A stretch of 64,000 nt of DNA, from positions 1,781,001 through 1,845,000 of the forward strand of contig NZ_JAEKEL010000001.1 of the NCBI RefSeq assembly GCF_016651105.1, written 5' to 3'. Source of the DNA: Pseudomonas sp. TH15 (lineage in GTDB: Bacteria > Pseudomonadota > Gammaproteobacteria > Pseudomonadales > Pseudomonadaceae). The notes beneath the pieces are model-generated. The model saw only the letters and a list, made by a program, of their open reading frames with translations. It did not search any database and was not told where the DNA came from. Both the position numbers and the translations under genes were made by a program. The number at the start of each line of letters is the position of its first letter. Position 1 is the stretch's first letter. Below are positions 17,010 to 25,309 of this stretch, piece by piece.

Positions 17010-18277
17010 CCGTAGAAAAACTGTTCGGCTCACCCCAGCGCGGCCCCGTCGGCAACACCGACCACGAAGGCCTGAAACTGGTGCTGCACCGCTACATCAT
17101 CGATGCCATCGAAGAATCCGGAAAAAACCTGCTGGAGGGTTCTCGGCAGTTGTTGGCGCAGTTCGTCACCGACAAGGTCGCCGAATACATTGCTCGCCTG
17201 CACCTGGCGATTTCCCGCTATGAAATGGAGCGCCTGGCCGAAGAAATCGTCGATGAACTGACCGGTTTCGGGCCGCTCGAAGTGTTGCTGCGCGATCCGT
17301 CCGTGACCGAAATCCTGGTCAACGGCCCGCACCGGGTGTTCATCGAACGGGACGGCGTGCTGCATCAAAGTGACCTGCGTTTTATCGATGCGCATCACGT
17401 TGAGCGAGTCATGCAACGCATTCTTGCACCGCTGGGGCGACGGCTAGATGAGTCTTCGCCGATGGTCGATGCGCGCATGCCTGATGGCAGTCGGGTCAAT
17501 GCGATCATCCCGCCAATTGCACTGGACGGGCCGTGTCTGTCGATTCGTAAATTTCGCAAGGACATGCTCAAAAGCACCGACCTGATGGCCATGCAAACCA
17601 TCGATCAGTCGATCTTCGAGTTTTTTCAGGAAGCGGTCGGCAAGCGCTGCAACATCCTCATCAGCGGCGGCACCGGCACCGGCAAAACCACCTTACTGAA
17701 CATCCTCAGCCAATTGATCAACCCCCATGAACGACTGGTGACCATCGAAGACGTCGCCGAATTGCAGTTGGGCCACCCCCACGTCGTGCGCCTGGAAACC
17801 CGACCGCCCAATGCCGAGGGCCACGGCGAAGTCAAAGCCAGCGACCTGATCCGCAACGCCCTGCGGATGCGCCCCGACCGGATCATCCTCGGCGAGATTC
17901 GCGGGGTCGAAGTGCTCGACGTACTCACCGCCATGAACACCGGCCACGACGGTTCCATGAGCACCGTGCACGCCAACAATGCCCAGGACGCGTTGTTACG
18001 CCTGGAAACCCTGGTCGGCCTGACAGGTCGCACCGTGGCCGAACGCACCCTGCGGCAGATGATTTGCGCAGCGCTGGACGTGATCATCCAACTGACGCGT
18101 TTGCCCGACGGCCGCCGCTGCGTCAGCGAGGTGGTGGAAGTGGTCGGCGTGCGTGAAGGCATCTACGTCACCAACACATTGTTCCGCCTCAATCGGAAGA
18201 CGGGTTTCGGCTTCCTGCGCGAAGCGATCAACCCGGCCGGCGACAAGTTGCGCCGCGAACCGACGCTTGCGCACTGA
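17006..18277 (+). CDS. tadA: Tad secretion ATPase TadA/CpaF
   Basis: 423 residues. Type II/IV secretion ATPase: Walker A ISGGTGTGKTTLLN at about residues 218-231, the Asp-box VTIEDVAELQLG, Walker B/His-box region RMRPDRIILGEIRGVEVLDVLTAMNTGHDGSMSTVHAN. It powers Flp pilus assembly at the cytoplasmic face of the inner membrane. Start overlaps the tadZ stop (ATGA), part of the tightly packed operon. Confidence 0.95.
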   Translation: MTVEKLFGSPQRGPVGNTDHEGLKLVLHRYIIDAIEESGKNLLEGSRQLLAQFVTDKVAEYIARLHLAISRYEMERLAEEIVDELTGFGPLEVLLRDPSVTEILVNGPHRVFIERDGVLHQSDLRFIDAHHVERVMQRILAPLGRRLDESSPMVDARMPDGSRVNAIIPPIALDGPCLSIRKFRKDMLKSTDLMAMQTIDQSIFEFFQEAVGKRCNILISGGTGTGKTTLLNILSQLINPHERLVTIEDVAELQLGHPHVVRLETRPPNAEGHGEVKASDLIRNALRMRPDRIILGEIRGVEVLDVLTAMNTGHDGSMSTVHANNAQDALLRLETLVGLTGRTVAERTLRQMICAALDVIIQLTRLPDGRRCVSEVVEVVGVREGIYVTNTLFRLNRKTGFGFLREAINPAGDKLRREPTLAH

Positions 18278-18287
18278 GGGCCACGGC

Positions 18288-19172
18288 ATGCTCAAACCGT
18301 TGCTGTTGATCTTAATTTGCCTGGGCTTGCTCGGGTTGTCGCTGCGCCTGTTCTACAACGGCTGGCGTCAGGGCGGTGCCGAGCGTGTGCTCGATCGGCT
18401 GAATCAGGGGCAGCCGCAACTGGTGGTGGATGCGCCGCGTTGGGCCGGCCTGGAGCGTGCATTTTTGCGTGCCGGTCTCGGCCGACCGACCGACCGTATC
18501 GGCCTGTGGTTGCTGCTGTGGGCGTTTGGCATGCTGATCGGTTTTGCTCTCGCCGGCGTCATCGGTTTGCTGGTGTTGATCGTGTTGCCGCCGCTGGTGG
18601 TGCGGGTGTTTGTCAGTTGGCGTTACCAACGGCGCTTGCGACGCATGATCGAACAACTGCCGCAATTGCTCGATCACAGCGTGCGCAGCCTCAAGTCCGG
18701 CCGGACCTTGACCGATGCCATCATCGGCGGCATCGAGGCCAGTGAAGACCCGCTGAAAAAAGCCATGGGGCGGGTGCAGCGTAACGTGCAGCTTGGCGTT
18801 AATTTGCCGGACGCCGTAAGCGATTTCGCCGAACTCTATGAACAGGACGAATTGCGCATGTTTGCCCTGGGCCTGAAGGTCAACCATCGCTACGGCGGCA
18901 ACGCCAGCGAGCTGCTGGAGAACCTCATCAAACTGATCCGCGAACGGGACCAGGGCGCCCGCCAACTGAGTGCCCTGACCGGGGAAACCCGCATGACGGC
19001 ATGGGTGCTGGGTTTGCTGCCGATTGTCATGGCCGGGTATTTCCTGATGGCCAATCCGATTTATCTGGTCGCCATGTGGCACGACCCGTCCGGGCAGCGA
19101 ATGCTGGCCACGGCGTTCGGCATGCAGGTGATCGGCAGTCTGTTGCTCTGGCGGATGTTGCGCAGCCTATGA
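18288..19172 (+). CDS. tadB: Tad inner-membrane protein TadB
   Basis: 294 residues. N-terminal helix, then a pair (LLLWAFGMLIGFALAGVIGLLVLIVLPPLVVRVFV), a cytoplasmic type II secretion F domain (RRMIEQLPQLLDHSVRSLKSGRTLTDAI ... LFELYEQDELRMFALGLKVNHRYGGNASELLENL region) and two C-terminal helices. Partners with TadC as the inner-membrane platform. The ATG at 18288 follows GAGGG; the frame is open further upstream inside tadA but without a start signal. Confidence 0.92.
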   Translation: MLKPLLLILICLGLLGLSLRLFYNGWRQGGAERVLDRLNQGQPQLVVDAPRWAGLERAFLRAGLGRPTDRIGLWLLLWAFGMLIGFALAGVIGLLVLIVLPPLVVRVFVSWRYQRRLRRMIEQLPQLLDHSVRSLKSGRTLTDAIIGGIEASEDPLKKAMGRVQRNVQLGVNLPDAVSDFAELYEQDELRMFALGLKVNHRYGGNASELLENLIKLIRERDQGARQLSALTGETRMTAWVLGLLPIVMAGYFLMANPIYLVAMWHDPSGQRMLATAFGMQVIGSLLLWRMLRSL

Positions 19173-20059
19173 CCATGCCCTTGATGATCAGCGCCTTGTT
19201 GTTGCTCGGTGCCGCACTGTTACTGCTTGCCGGCCTAGTGGAGCAGCGTCGCCGCGCGCGCCAGATCAACCGCCGACTGGAAGGTGACCTGCTTCGCGAA
19301 AATCGCTTCGGCAACTTGCTGCAAATACTCGGCGACAGCAAGGTCGGCCAGCACAGCGTCAAGCTCGACAACGAAACCCAGTCGCTGCTCAACCGTCTTG
19401 GTTGGCGCAGCGCTCGTCAGCGTTCGTTGTTCGCGGCTTGCCAGATCGGTTCACCGCTGCTGTTGCTGGCGCTGACGGTGCTGCTGCAATCGGTGTTTTT
19501 CCCCACCGTGGAAAAGCACTGGATCGCACCGTTGTTCGCCCTCGGCGTCGGTTATCTGTTGCCCAAACGCCTGCTGGTGATTGCCGTGGCGCGCCGGCAA
19601 AAACAACTGGCCGGCGAGATCGGCACGTTCATTCCGCTGCTGCGCATCCTCTTCGAATCCGGCATGGCGGTGGAGCAGGCGCTGCGCGTACTGAGTCAAG
19701 AAGGTCAGGCGTTGTTGCCGGTGCTGACCTACGAGTTGCGCCTGATATTGAGCCGCGTCGACTCCGGCCTTGAGCTGGGCGAAGAACTCAACAAAGCCAC
19801 GCAGTTGCTCAGCGTCGACGAGTTCACCGACACCTGCGTGATTCTCCAGCAGTTGTTGTACCAGGGCGGCGGGGCGATGAAGTCGCTGCTGGCACTCAAG
19901 CAACTGCTCGATGACCGGCGCCTGACGCGCCTGCAGGAATACATCTCCAAGATGTCCGCAAAAATGTCCGTCGTGATGATGCTGTTTCTCTTCCCGGCGT
20001 TATTGATTGTCCTGGCCGGCCCGGGCTTCACCGCCCTGGCGAAGGCGCTGGGAGCCTAG
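19169..20059 (+). CDS. tadC: Tad inner-membrane protein TadC
   Basis: 296 residues. N-terminal helix (MISALLLLGAALLLLAGLV), central membrane pair, a T2SS-F domain (EIGTFIPLLRILFESGMAVEQALRVLSQEGQ) and a C-terminal helix (MSVVMMLFLFPALLIVLAGPGF). Second platform protein of the Tad machine. The ATG overlaps the tadB stop (ATGA), which fixes the start. Confidence 0.92.
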   Translation: MTMPLMISALLLLGAALLLLAGLVEQRRRARQINRRLEGDLLRENRFGNLLQILGDSKVGQHSVKLDNETQSLLNRLGWRSARQRSLFAACQIGSPLLLLALTVLLQSVFFPTVEKHWIAPLFALGVGYLLPKRLLVIAVARRQKQLAGEIGTFIPLLRILFESGMAVEQALRVLSQEGQALLPVLTYELRLILSRVDSGLELGEELNKATQLLSVDEFTDTCVILQQLLYQGGGAMKSLLALKQLLDDRRLTRLQEYISKMSAKMSVVMMLFLFPALLIVLAGPGFTALAKALGA

Positions 20060-20069
20060 AGGGATCGTG

Positions 20070-20759
20070 ATGAAAGCAATGATTGCAGGTGCCTGTTTTC
20101 TGCTGCTCGGCGGTTGTGCCAACACCGGGCAAACGCCCTGGGATGCACTGACGAATTCCGCCAGTTGTGGCAAGTTGAGCTCCGACCAACAACTGTCGCT
20201 GAACCTGGCCGATGACATGGCCAATGACGGCAAACTGCACGCCAGCCTCGCCAATCTGCAAAGCCTGCCGGATAACCTCGCCGATGTGCGGCTGCGCAAG
20301 GCCAAGGTTTATCGCTTGCTCGGTCGCAGTGAGGCCGAGCCGTTGTATCGCAGTTTGCTCGGCACGTGTCTGGCGGCGCAGGCTGAACACGGTCTGGGGC
20401 AGCTCGCCGCGGCCAAATCCGACTACGGTCAGGCGCAGGCGCATTTGCAACGCGCCGCGCGTCTGGCGCCCACTGACGAAAAAATCCGCAATGATCTTGG
20501 TGTGGTTTACCTCAATCAGTTGCGCATCGACGACGCGCGCTTCGAATTTCTCACCGCTATGGAGCTCAAGCAGAGTGATCAATTGGCGGCGCTGAATCTG
20601 GTGACGTTGCTGTTGTATCAGGACGACTGGAGCCGTGCCGCTGAACTGGTCAGCCGCCTCGGTTTGAGTCCTGCGCAGTTCAGTGAGGCGCAGGGCCGCG
20701 CGGAAAAACTCAAACTGCCGAACCGCTCTACTGTTGCGGTTACGGCGATGCTCAAATGA
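20070..20759 (+). CDS. tadD: TPR-repeat pilotin-like lipoprotein TadD
   Basis: 229 residues, lipoprotein signal with lipobox LLGGCANTG. The body has TPR-like helical repeats (LHASLANLQSLPDNLADVRLRKAKVYRLLG, YGQAQAHLQRAARLAPTDEKIRNDLGVVYLNQLRIDDARFEFLTAMELKQ). TadD is a Tad-specific lipoprotein believed to help secretin assembly. ATG 20070 follows AGAGGGA, 10 bp after tadC; the longer open frame upstream lacks a lipoprotein signal. Confidence 0.9.
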   Translation: MKAMIAGACFLLLGGCANTGQTPWDALTNSASCGKLSSDQQLSLNLADDMANDGKLHASLANLQSLPDNLADVRLRKAKVYRLLGRSEAEPLYRSLLGTCLAAQAEHGLGQLAAAKSDYGQAQAHLQRAARLAPTDEKIRNDLGVVYLNQLRIDDARFEFLTAMELKQSDQLAALNLVTLLLYQDDWSRAAELVSRLGLSPAQFSEAQGRAEKLKLPNRSTVAVTAMLK

Positions 20760-20770
20760 GGAGAGCGATG

Positions 20771-21088
20771 ATGAAAGCCATCCTTGTCTGTCTTGGCTTG
20801 CTGGTCTTGCCGTTGACCAGTCATGCCATTGATGCGGGCCCGGCTTCGGCTCAGCAGCAGGAAACCGAGGGCTGGTTGCAGTTGCAGGCGCGTAACAAGG
20901 TGGCCTCGCCGACGCTGCAGACGGTCACTCCGACCGAGCGCGAGTTGGCCATGCAACGCTGGCTGAAAAGTTATCAGCATGAGATTCCGCAGTTTTTCGA
21001 TCAGCAGCAGGGGGGAAAGTTGACAGCGGTTCGGGGGGCTGATGCCTTTGTAGGAGCTGCCGAAGGCTGCGATCTTTTGATCTTTTGA
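20771..21088 (+). CDS. DUF3613 protein of the Tad operon (C-terminus doubtful)
   Basis: A signal peptide (MKAILVCLGLLVLPLTSHA) and a short domain (EGWLQLQARNKVASPTLQTVTPTERELAMQRWLKSYQHEIPQFFDQ) of the DUF3613 type found at the end of Pseudomonas Tad operons. As read, the last ~25 residues run through the GTAGGAGCTGCCGAAGGCTG repeat, which is unlikely. Adding one G to the six-G run at 21010-21015 ends the protein as QQGGKVDSGSGG at a TGA (21040-21042) just before the repeat. The ribosome site GAGGAGA overlaps the tadD stop; ATG 20768 is an equal start candidate. Confidence 0.72.
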   Translation: MKAILVCLGLLVLPLTSHAIDAGPASAQQQETEGWLQLQARNKVASPTLQTVTPTERELAMQRWLKSYQHEIPQFFDQQQGGKLTAVRGADAFVGAAEGCDLLIF

Positions 21089-21448
21089 TCTTTTGATTTT
21101 GGTCGACTGAGTACATATCCGTTGCTGCGGTAACGGCTGCTTATGGTTCCGCTCTTACAGCGGGTCACTTTTGGCAAACGCCCCAAAAGTAACCAAAAGG
21201 TCTCGCCCCGGCGTCCGGCCCCTCGCTTAGGCTCGGCGTGCCTTCGTTCCGGTATTCATCTGGGGGCATCGCCTACGGTCTGCTTCGCTTCGACCTCCTC
21301 TCGATGTGTGCGGCTTCGCCGCACGGCGCTACGCGCCCACCCCCAGATGAACACCTCCACTCAGCCTCCCGAAGGGGCGGGCAGAGCAAGATCAAAAGCT
21401 GCAGGCGAGCTAACGCTCGGCCTGTTGAGTGGTGAAGAGCACAGCGAG
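21089..21448. repeat. Pseudomonas intergenic repeat, long copy
   Basis: Non-coding stretch with the recurrent pieces TACATATCCGTTGCTGCGGT, ACTTTTGGCAAACGCCCCAA and ACCAAAAGGTCTCGCCCCGG, flanked by GC-rich inverted pieces (TGCGGCTTCGCCGCA and CATCTGGGGG / CCCCCAGATG). I recognise this as a repeat commonly found between genes in fluorescent pseudomonads. A shortened second copy lies at 21708-21840 (shared TACATATCCGTTGCTGCGGT and following bases). Open frames here are compositional and not supported as genes. Confidence 0.7.
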
Positions 21449-21586
21449 TTTGGTTTTGGTTTTGGTTTTGGTTTTGGTTTTGGTTTTGGTTTTGGTTTTG
21501 GTTTTGGTTTTGGCTTTGGCTTTGGCTTTGGCTTTCGCTCTTGCTCTTGCTCTTGCTCTTGCTCTTGCTCTTGCTCTTGCTCTTGT
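21449..21586. repeat. Two adjoining hexanucleotide microsatellites
   Basis: Fourteen units of TTTGGT/TTTGGC (21449-21532; ten T-type then four C-type), a short junction TTTCGC, then eight units of TCTTGC/TCTTGT (21539-21586). It lies inside the intergenic repeat region. The unit length of six keeps any reading frame, but no gene start or ribosome site supports translation. Confidence 0.9.
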
Positions 21587-21960
21587 AGGAGCTGAGCTTG
21601 CTCGCGAAGACGGCCTGACAGCCAATCAATCCCCAACTGAATGCACCGCTCCCAATGTAGGAGCTGCCGCAGGCTGCGATCTTTTGATCTTGTCTTTTTT
21701 GGGGGGCGCTGGGTACATATCCGTTGCTGCGGTAACGGCTGCTCAGGGTTCCTTCGTTCCGACGTCGCCGGTGGATCAAGAGCAAGATCAAGATCTTCAC
21801 CCGAGCTTGCGCTCATCGTGTTGAGTGGTGAGAAGCAGATGCGATCCCTGTGGGAGCTGGCTTGCCAGCGATGGCGGCCTGACAGCCGACCATTCTCTAA
21901 CTGAATGCACCTCTCCCAATGCAGGAGCCGTCGCCGGTTTCATTGTTTGCGTTTGTTTAA
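21587..21960. repeat. REP fragments and truncated second copy of the intergenic repeat
   Basis: Contains single REP arms (GTAGGAGCTGAGCTTGCTCG at 21586-21605, GTAGGAGCTGCCGCAGGCTG near 21658, TGTGGGAGCTGGCTTGCCAG near 21850) and the shortened copy of the TACATATCC repeat (21708-21840). No gene seen. Confidence 0.7.
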
Positions 21961-21979
21961 ACGTGTTTCAAATCCACGG

Positions 21980-22265
21980 AACCTTCCCACAAGGTTTTCA
22001 GGTTGTCCGTCGGACGTGCGCTCTCTAGGCTTGGGTTGTCGCTGAATACTCAGCGACCAGGTGTGGAAACCTGAAATTTAAGTAGATGCATAGCACCACC
22101 ACCGTAATCGTTGTCGGCGACTTCTTTCGTCTGCAAACTGTGTCGCGGCGGCTGTGCGTGGGCAGACTTCGGTCTGGCCGGTTGCCTACTTATCGGTATT
22201 TCCACCCTGCGCATAGCTGCCACCTTTTGTCGTGTGGAAACGACAAGAGCTGGCTCCCACAGCCA
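21980..22265 (+). ncRNA. Structured leader of the DUF6124 gene
   Basis: A chain of hairpins precedes the gene: AACCTT-CCCAC-AAGGTT (21980-21996), GTCC-GTC-GGAC (22005-22015), GTCGCTGA-ATAC-TCAGCGAC (22038-22057), CAGGT-GTGGAA-ACCTG (22058-22073), CAGAC-TTCG-GTCTG (22163-22176), TTGTCGT-GTGGAA-ACGACAA (22227-22246) and TGGCT-CCCAC-AGCCA (22251-22265). Two loops are CCCAC and two are GTGGAA, so loop-loop pairing CCAC/GUGG is possible within each half. The last hairpin ends 15 bp before the start codon. The GGA in both GUGGAA loops also fits the general RsmA/CsrA recognition pattern. No name is known to me; the RNA status is inferred. Confidence 0.55.
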
Positions 22266-22279
22266 AGTAGGAGTTTTTT

Positions 22280-22642
22280 ATGGACAAGCTAATTCGCGAC
22301 CCTCCCCCCGAATCCAGCTCCCCGCTCGAAGACGCCATCCGCATCGACGATCAAGTCAAAAACCGCGAAGCGATCAAGCGCGCCCTCGACTTCTATCTTT
22401 GCCCGCCACCTTCAAAACCCTACCAGCCCAGCACGATGTTTCTCGTGCAGCCAAACATCGACACCGAAACGTTGCTCGCCCACGCCTGTGAATCCCTGGC
22501 CTCGGCCAATGTAATGCCGAGCGATTTTGCAGACCAGCTCAGTCGCCCGCAGCGCAACACGGCGCTGGCGATCCAGCAGATTGTGATGCTGGCTGAACCT
22601 GCAGTGAGCCGGGCGCTGGACCGGATTGATCCGCAAACCTGA
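22280..22642 (+). CDS. DUF6124 family small protein
   Basis: 120 residues. A disordered Pro-rich start (DPPPESSSPLED) precedes a helical domain with the family pattern RALDFYLCPP ... STMFLVQPNIDTETLLAHACESLASANVMPSDFADQLSRPQRNTALAIQQIVMLAEPAVSRALD. This small family is found in many copies in Pseudomonas genomes; its function is unknown. The ATG follows AGGAG with six T's between, directly after the structured leader, which suggests post-transcriptional control. Confidence 0.82.
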   Translation: MDKLIRDPPPESSSPLEDAIRIDDQVKNREAIKRALDFYLCPPPSKPYQPSTMFLVQPNIDTETLLAHACESLASANVMPSDFADQLSRPQRNTALAIQQIVMLAEPAVSRALDRIDPQT

Positions 22643-22688
22643 GCTTGTGTCGATTGCTTTGTGCATTGATGCTGCTGGTCAAATTGAC

Positions 22689-22727
22689 GCCATCATTTTG
22701 ACATTTTGATGGTGTCGAAATGATGGC
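22689..22727. promoter_or_regulatory. Perfect 10-bp inverted repeat upstream of the autotransporter
   Basis: GCCATCATTT and AAATGATGGC separated by 19 bp, within the 195-bp gap between the DUF6124 gene and the autotransporter. No T-run follows, so an operator is as likely as a transcript end. The inner sequence repeats ATTTTGA. Confidence 0.5.
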
Positions 22728-22837
22728 TATTGTACATTCCCCGCACTCCAACCAGGCCTTCTGGTGGGGTCGGTAGGGATGCCTGAGTAAATGTGAACCC
22801 TGCTGAAACTTTTCAAGTTTTCGGAAGGGAATCTCGT

Positions 22838-25216
22838 TTGAATACCTCATGTTTGCGCCACTCGTTGTTGGCGCTGTCCATCGCTGCTGCCACGCTGCAC
22901 GCCTCGACCGCTGTGGGCGCCGACCTGAATTACGATCTCAGCGGCGGGCCGCTGAACAGTAACCTGCAGACCTGGGGGCTGGTCGATTTGAACGGCAACG
23001 GCACCATCGCTGCCGGGGCGCCGTCGACCTTTACTTACGCGGCTCAGTTCGCGGGGCTGACCGCTGACCAGTTACGCAACAACGGTAATATCCGCATCGA
23101 TGGCGCCAATCACAGTGTCGGTATCAGCCTCGGCTCCTCTGGCGCAGTGCCGAGCAAAATCACCAATAGTCTGATCAACGACGGTTCGATCTCGGTTCAC
23201 GGCTTGACCGGTTCGGGTGACTCCACCGGTATTGGCGACATTGGCAGTACGATCGGTGGCACTCTTTCCAACACCGGCAGCATCGATGTCAGTGGCGAGC
23301 GCGCCAGCGGCGTCATGCTGGTGCATACCACGTTGGGCGGGTTCAGCAATGAGGGCACTATCAGTGCCAGCGGGGCAGAGGCGCTTGGGGTGTTTCTCGA
23401 CGGTGCCACGCTTAAAAATCCGCTTAACAACAGTGGTGTGATTCGCGCCAGCGGTAGCAATGCCGAGGCGCTGACGCTGGAAGGAGTGAAATTCACCTCC
23501 AGCAGTTTGCTGGCCAACAGCGGCACGATTTCCGGTGAGTCCATCGGCATTCACATCAGTGACCAGACAGCAGGCAGCAACCTGTTCAGAATTTATCAGC
23601 TGAGCGGCTCGATCGAGGGCGGTTCGGCGGCGATCCAGGTTGATGATGGGCAAACGTATTTCGACTTCTTCGGCGGTACGGTCAAGGGTGATCTGCTCGG
23701 GCTGGCCGGCGTGCGGGTCGACGGCGACGCAACGTTCGATGGTTCGACGATCAAGTCAGGTTACGTCACCATCGAAGAAGGCACGCTGACCCTGGTGCGA
23801 CCGCACACCACGATCATCGGCGACTTCGACATGGAAGAAGCCAATTCGGTGCTGGAGCTGTACCTGGGCAATGACACCAATCCGGCGCTGCCGGTTTTGA
23901 AAGTCACCGGGACTACCGAGATCGCGCCAGGCGGGCAGTTGCGTTTGCTGGCTCGCTCCAGCGACTTCCGCGTCACTCCCGGTGGCACGCGTTACACCTT
24001 GATCAGCTCGGGCAATCTGGTCGGTGGCAGCAACCTGACGGTCAGCTCCAGCTCGGCGTTGCTGGACGTGAAAAGCTTCGGTGTCGAAGGCAATGACATC
24101 ACCAGCGTGGTGACCACCAAGTCGGATGAAACCCTGGCGGTCAACACGCTGGCCGCGGGCGGCAGTCGTAACGCGGCAACGGCGGTGGGGCGTCTTGCCA
24201 GTGTGATGTCACGTATCGATGAGCAGGACCCGGTGTTTCAGGCGTTCGCCAATGCCAGCACCGATGCCGAGCTGGCGCGGTTGTCCGAGGCACTCAGCCC
24301 GGACGTCAGCCGTGGGGTGCTTCACGCCACCACCAACAGCCAGACGCTGGTTTCGGGGGTGATCAATGATCGCTCCAGTCGTGCCCGCACAGCCGCCGGC
24401 TCGAGCGAAAAGGGCGTCTGGCTGCAAGCCTTGAGCAGCGATGCCAACCAGGACGCGCGCCGTGGCGTTGCCGGTTACGACGCCGACAGCCACGGCATCG
24501 CTGTGGGTGCCGACGGCCAGTTGAACGCCGACACGACGTTGGGTCTGGCGTACAGCTACCTCGACAGCGATGTGAAATCCGACCTTGGCAGCAAAACCAA
24601 AGTGACCGGGCACGCGCTGACCGTGTACAGCAATTGGGTACACGACAACTGGTTTGTCGATTCGTCGTTGATGGTCGGCTGGAACGATAACGAGTCCAAA
24701 CGCTATATCGCCGGTACTCGTGCCAAGGGTGACTACGACAGTGACGTGTTCGGTGTGAGTGCATTGGCCGGTTACAGCCTGCGCCTGATGCCGGATGTCG
24801 TGTTGGAGCCGCAAGTCGGCGCACGTTACGCCAACGTGAGCATGGACGCGTATCACGAGAAGGGCAGTTCGGCCTCGTTGAATGTCGGCAGCCAGCGTTA
24901 CGAAGTGGGTGAAATGGGCGTGGGCGCGCGTCTGGCCGCCGCGTTCGCGATCGGCACCGGCAGTCTTGAACCTGAGGCGAAGGTCATGGCGTGGCATGAC
25001 TTCATCGGCGACAAGGTCGGCACCACATCATCGTTTGTGTTGGGTGGTGATTCGTTCACCAGCCGTGGCACCACACCGGTACGTGACAGTTATGAACTGG
25101 GGCTGGGTGCCAACTACCGGATGGGCGCCTGGAGTGTCGGCGGTTCGTACAATTACGTGACCGCCAGCGGTTTTGACTCCGACGGCTTCACCGCGAAAGT
25201 GCGCTACGCATTCTGA
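22838..25216 (+). CDS. Autotransporter with C-terminal beta-barrel (type Va secretion)
   Basis: About 792 residues. Signal peptide (SLLALSIAAATLHASTAVGA), then a passenger of short repeated turns typical of a beta-helix (NSGTI, NTGSIDVSG, NEGTISASG, NNSGVIRASG, NSGTISGES), a linker (SDETLAVNTLAAGGSRNAATAVGRLASVMS) and a C-terminal autotransporter barrel of ~270 residues (GVWLQALSSDANQDARRGVAGYDADSHG ... ending VRYAF with the terminal Phe). It should expose or release its passenger at the cell surface; no protease or lipase motif is visible. I chose TTG 22838 because GGAAGGGA lies 8 bp upstream; a GTG at 22793 is in frame but lacks a site. Confidence 0.87.
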   Translation: MNTSCLRHSLLALSIAAATLHASTAVGADLNYDLSGGPLNSNLQTWGLVDLNGNGTIAAGAPSTFTYAAQFAGLTADQLRNNGNIRIDGANHSVGISLGSSGAVPSKITNSLINDGSISVHGLTGSGDSTGIGDIGSTIGGTLSNTGSIDVSGERASGVMLVHTTLGGFSNEGTISASGAEALGVFLDGATLKNPLNNSGVIRASGSNAEALTLEGVKFTSSSLLANSGTISGESIGIHISDQTAGSNLFRIYQLSGSIEGGSAAIQVDDGQTYFDFFGGTVKGDLLGLAGVRVDGDATFDGSTIKSGYVTIEEGTLTLVRPHTTIIGDFDMEEANSVLELYLGNDTNPALPVLKVTGTTEIAPGGQLRLLARSSDFRVTPGGTRYTLISSGNLVGGSNLTVSSSSALLDVKSFGVEGNDITSVVTTKSDETLAVNTLAAGGSRNAATAVGRLASVMSRIDEQDPVFQAFANASTDAELARLSEALSPDVSRGVLHATTNSQTLVSGVINDRSSRARTAAGSSEKGVWLQALSSDANQDARRGVAGYDADSHGIAVGADGQLNADTTLGLAYSYLDSDVKSDLGSKTKVTGHALTVYSNWVHDNWFVDSSLMVGWNDNESKRYIAGTRAKGDYDSDVFGVSALAGYSLRLMPDVVLEPQVGARYANVSMDAYHEKGSSASLNVGSQRYEVGEMGVGARLAAAFAIGTGSLEPEAKVMAWHDFIGDKVGTTSSFVLGGDSFTSRGTTPVRDSYELGLGANYRMGAWSVGGSYNYVTASGFDSDGFTAKVRYAF

Positions 25217-25219
25217 CTC

Positions 25220-25306
25220 CTGTAGGCGCCGGCGAAGGCTGCGATCTTTTGAGGTTGATCGTAAAAACAAGATCAACAGATCGCAGCCTGCGGCAGCTCC
25301 TACAGG
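25220..25306. repeat. REP doublet between convergent genes
   Basis: TGTAGGCGCCGGCGAAGGCTGCGATC and the complement of GTAGGAGCTGCCGCAGGCTG around an inner GATCAAC repeat, filling the gap between the autotransporter and TpsB-gene stops. It probably serves as a two-way transcript end. Confidence 0.85.
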
Positions 25307-25309
25307 TGA

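Noticed and set aside
21143..21595. Open frames encoding FGFG... and SCSC... (and Lys/Pro-rich on the minus strand)
   Set aside because: They are the hexanucleotide microsatellite read in frame, without start signals; the flanks are a known type of non-coding repeat.
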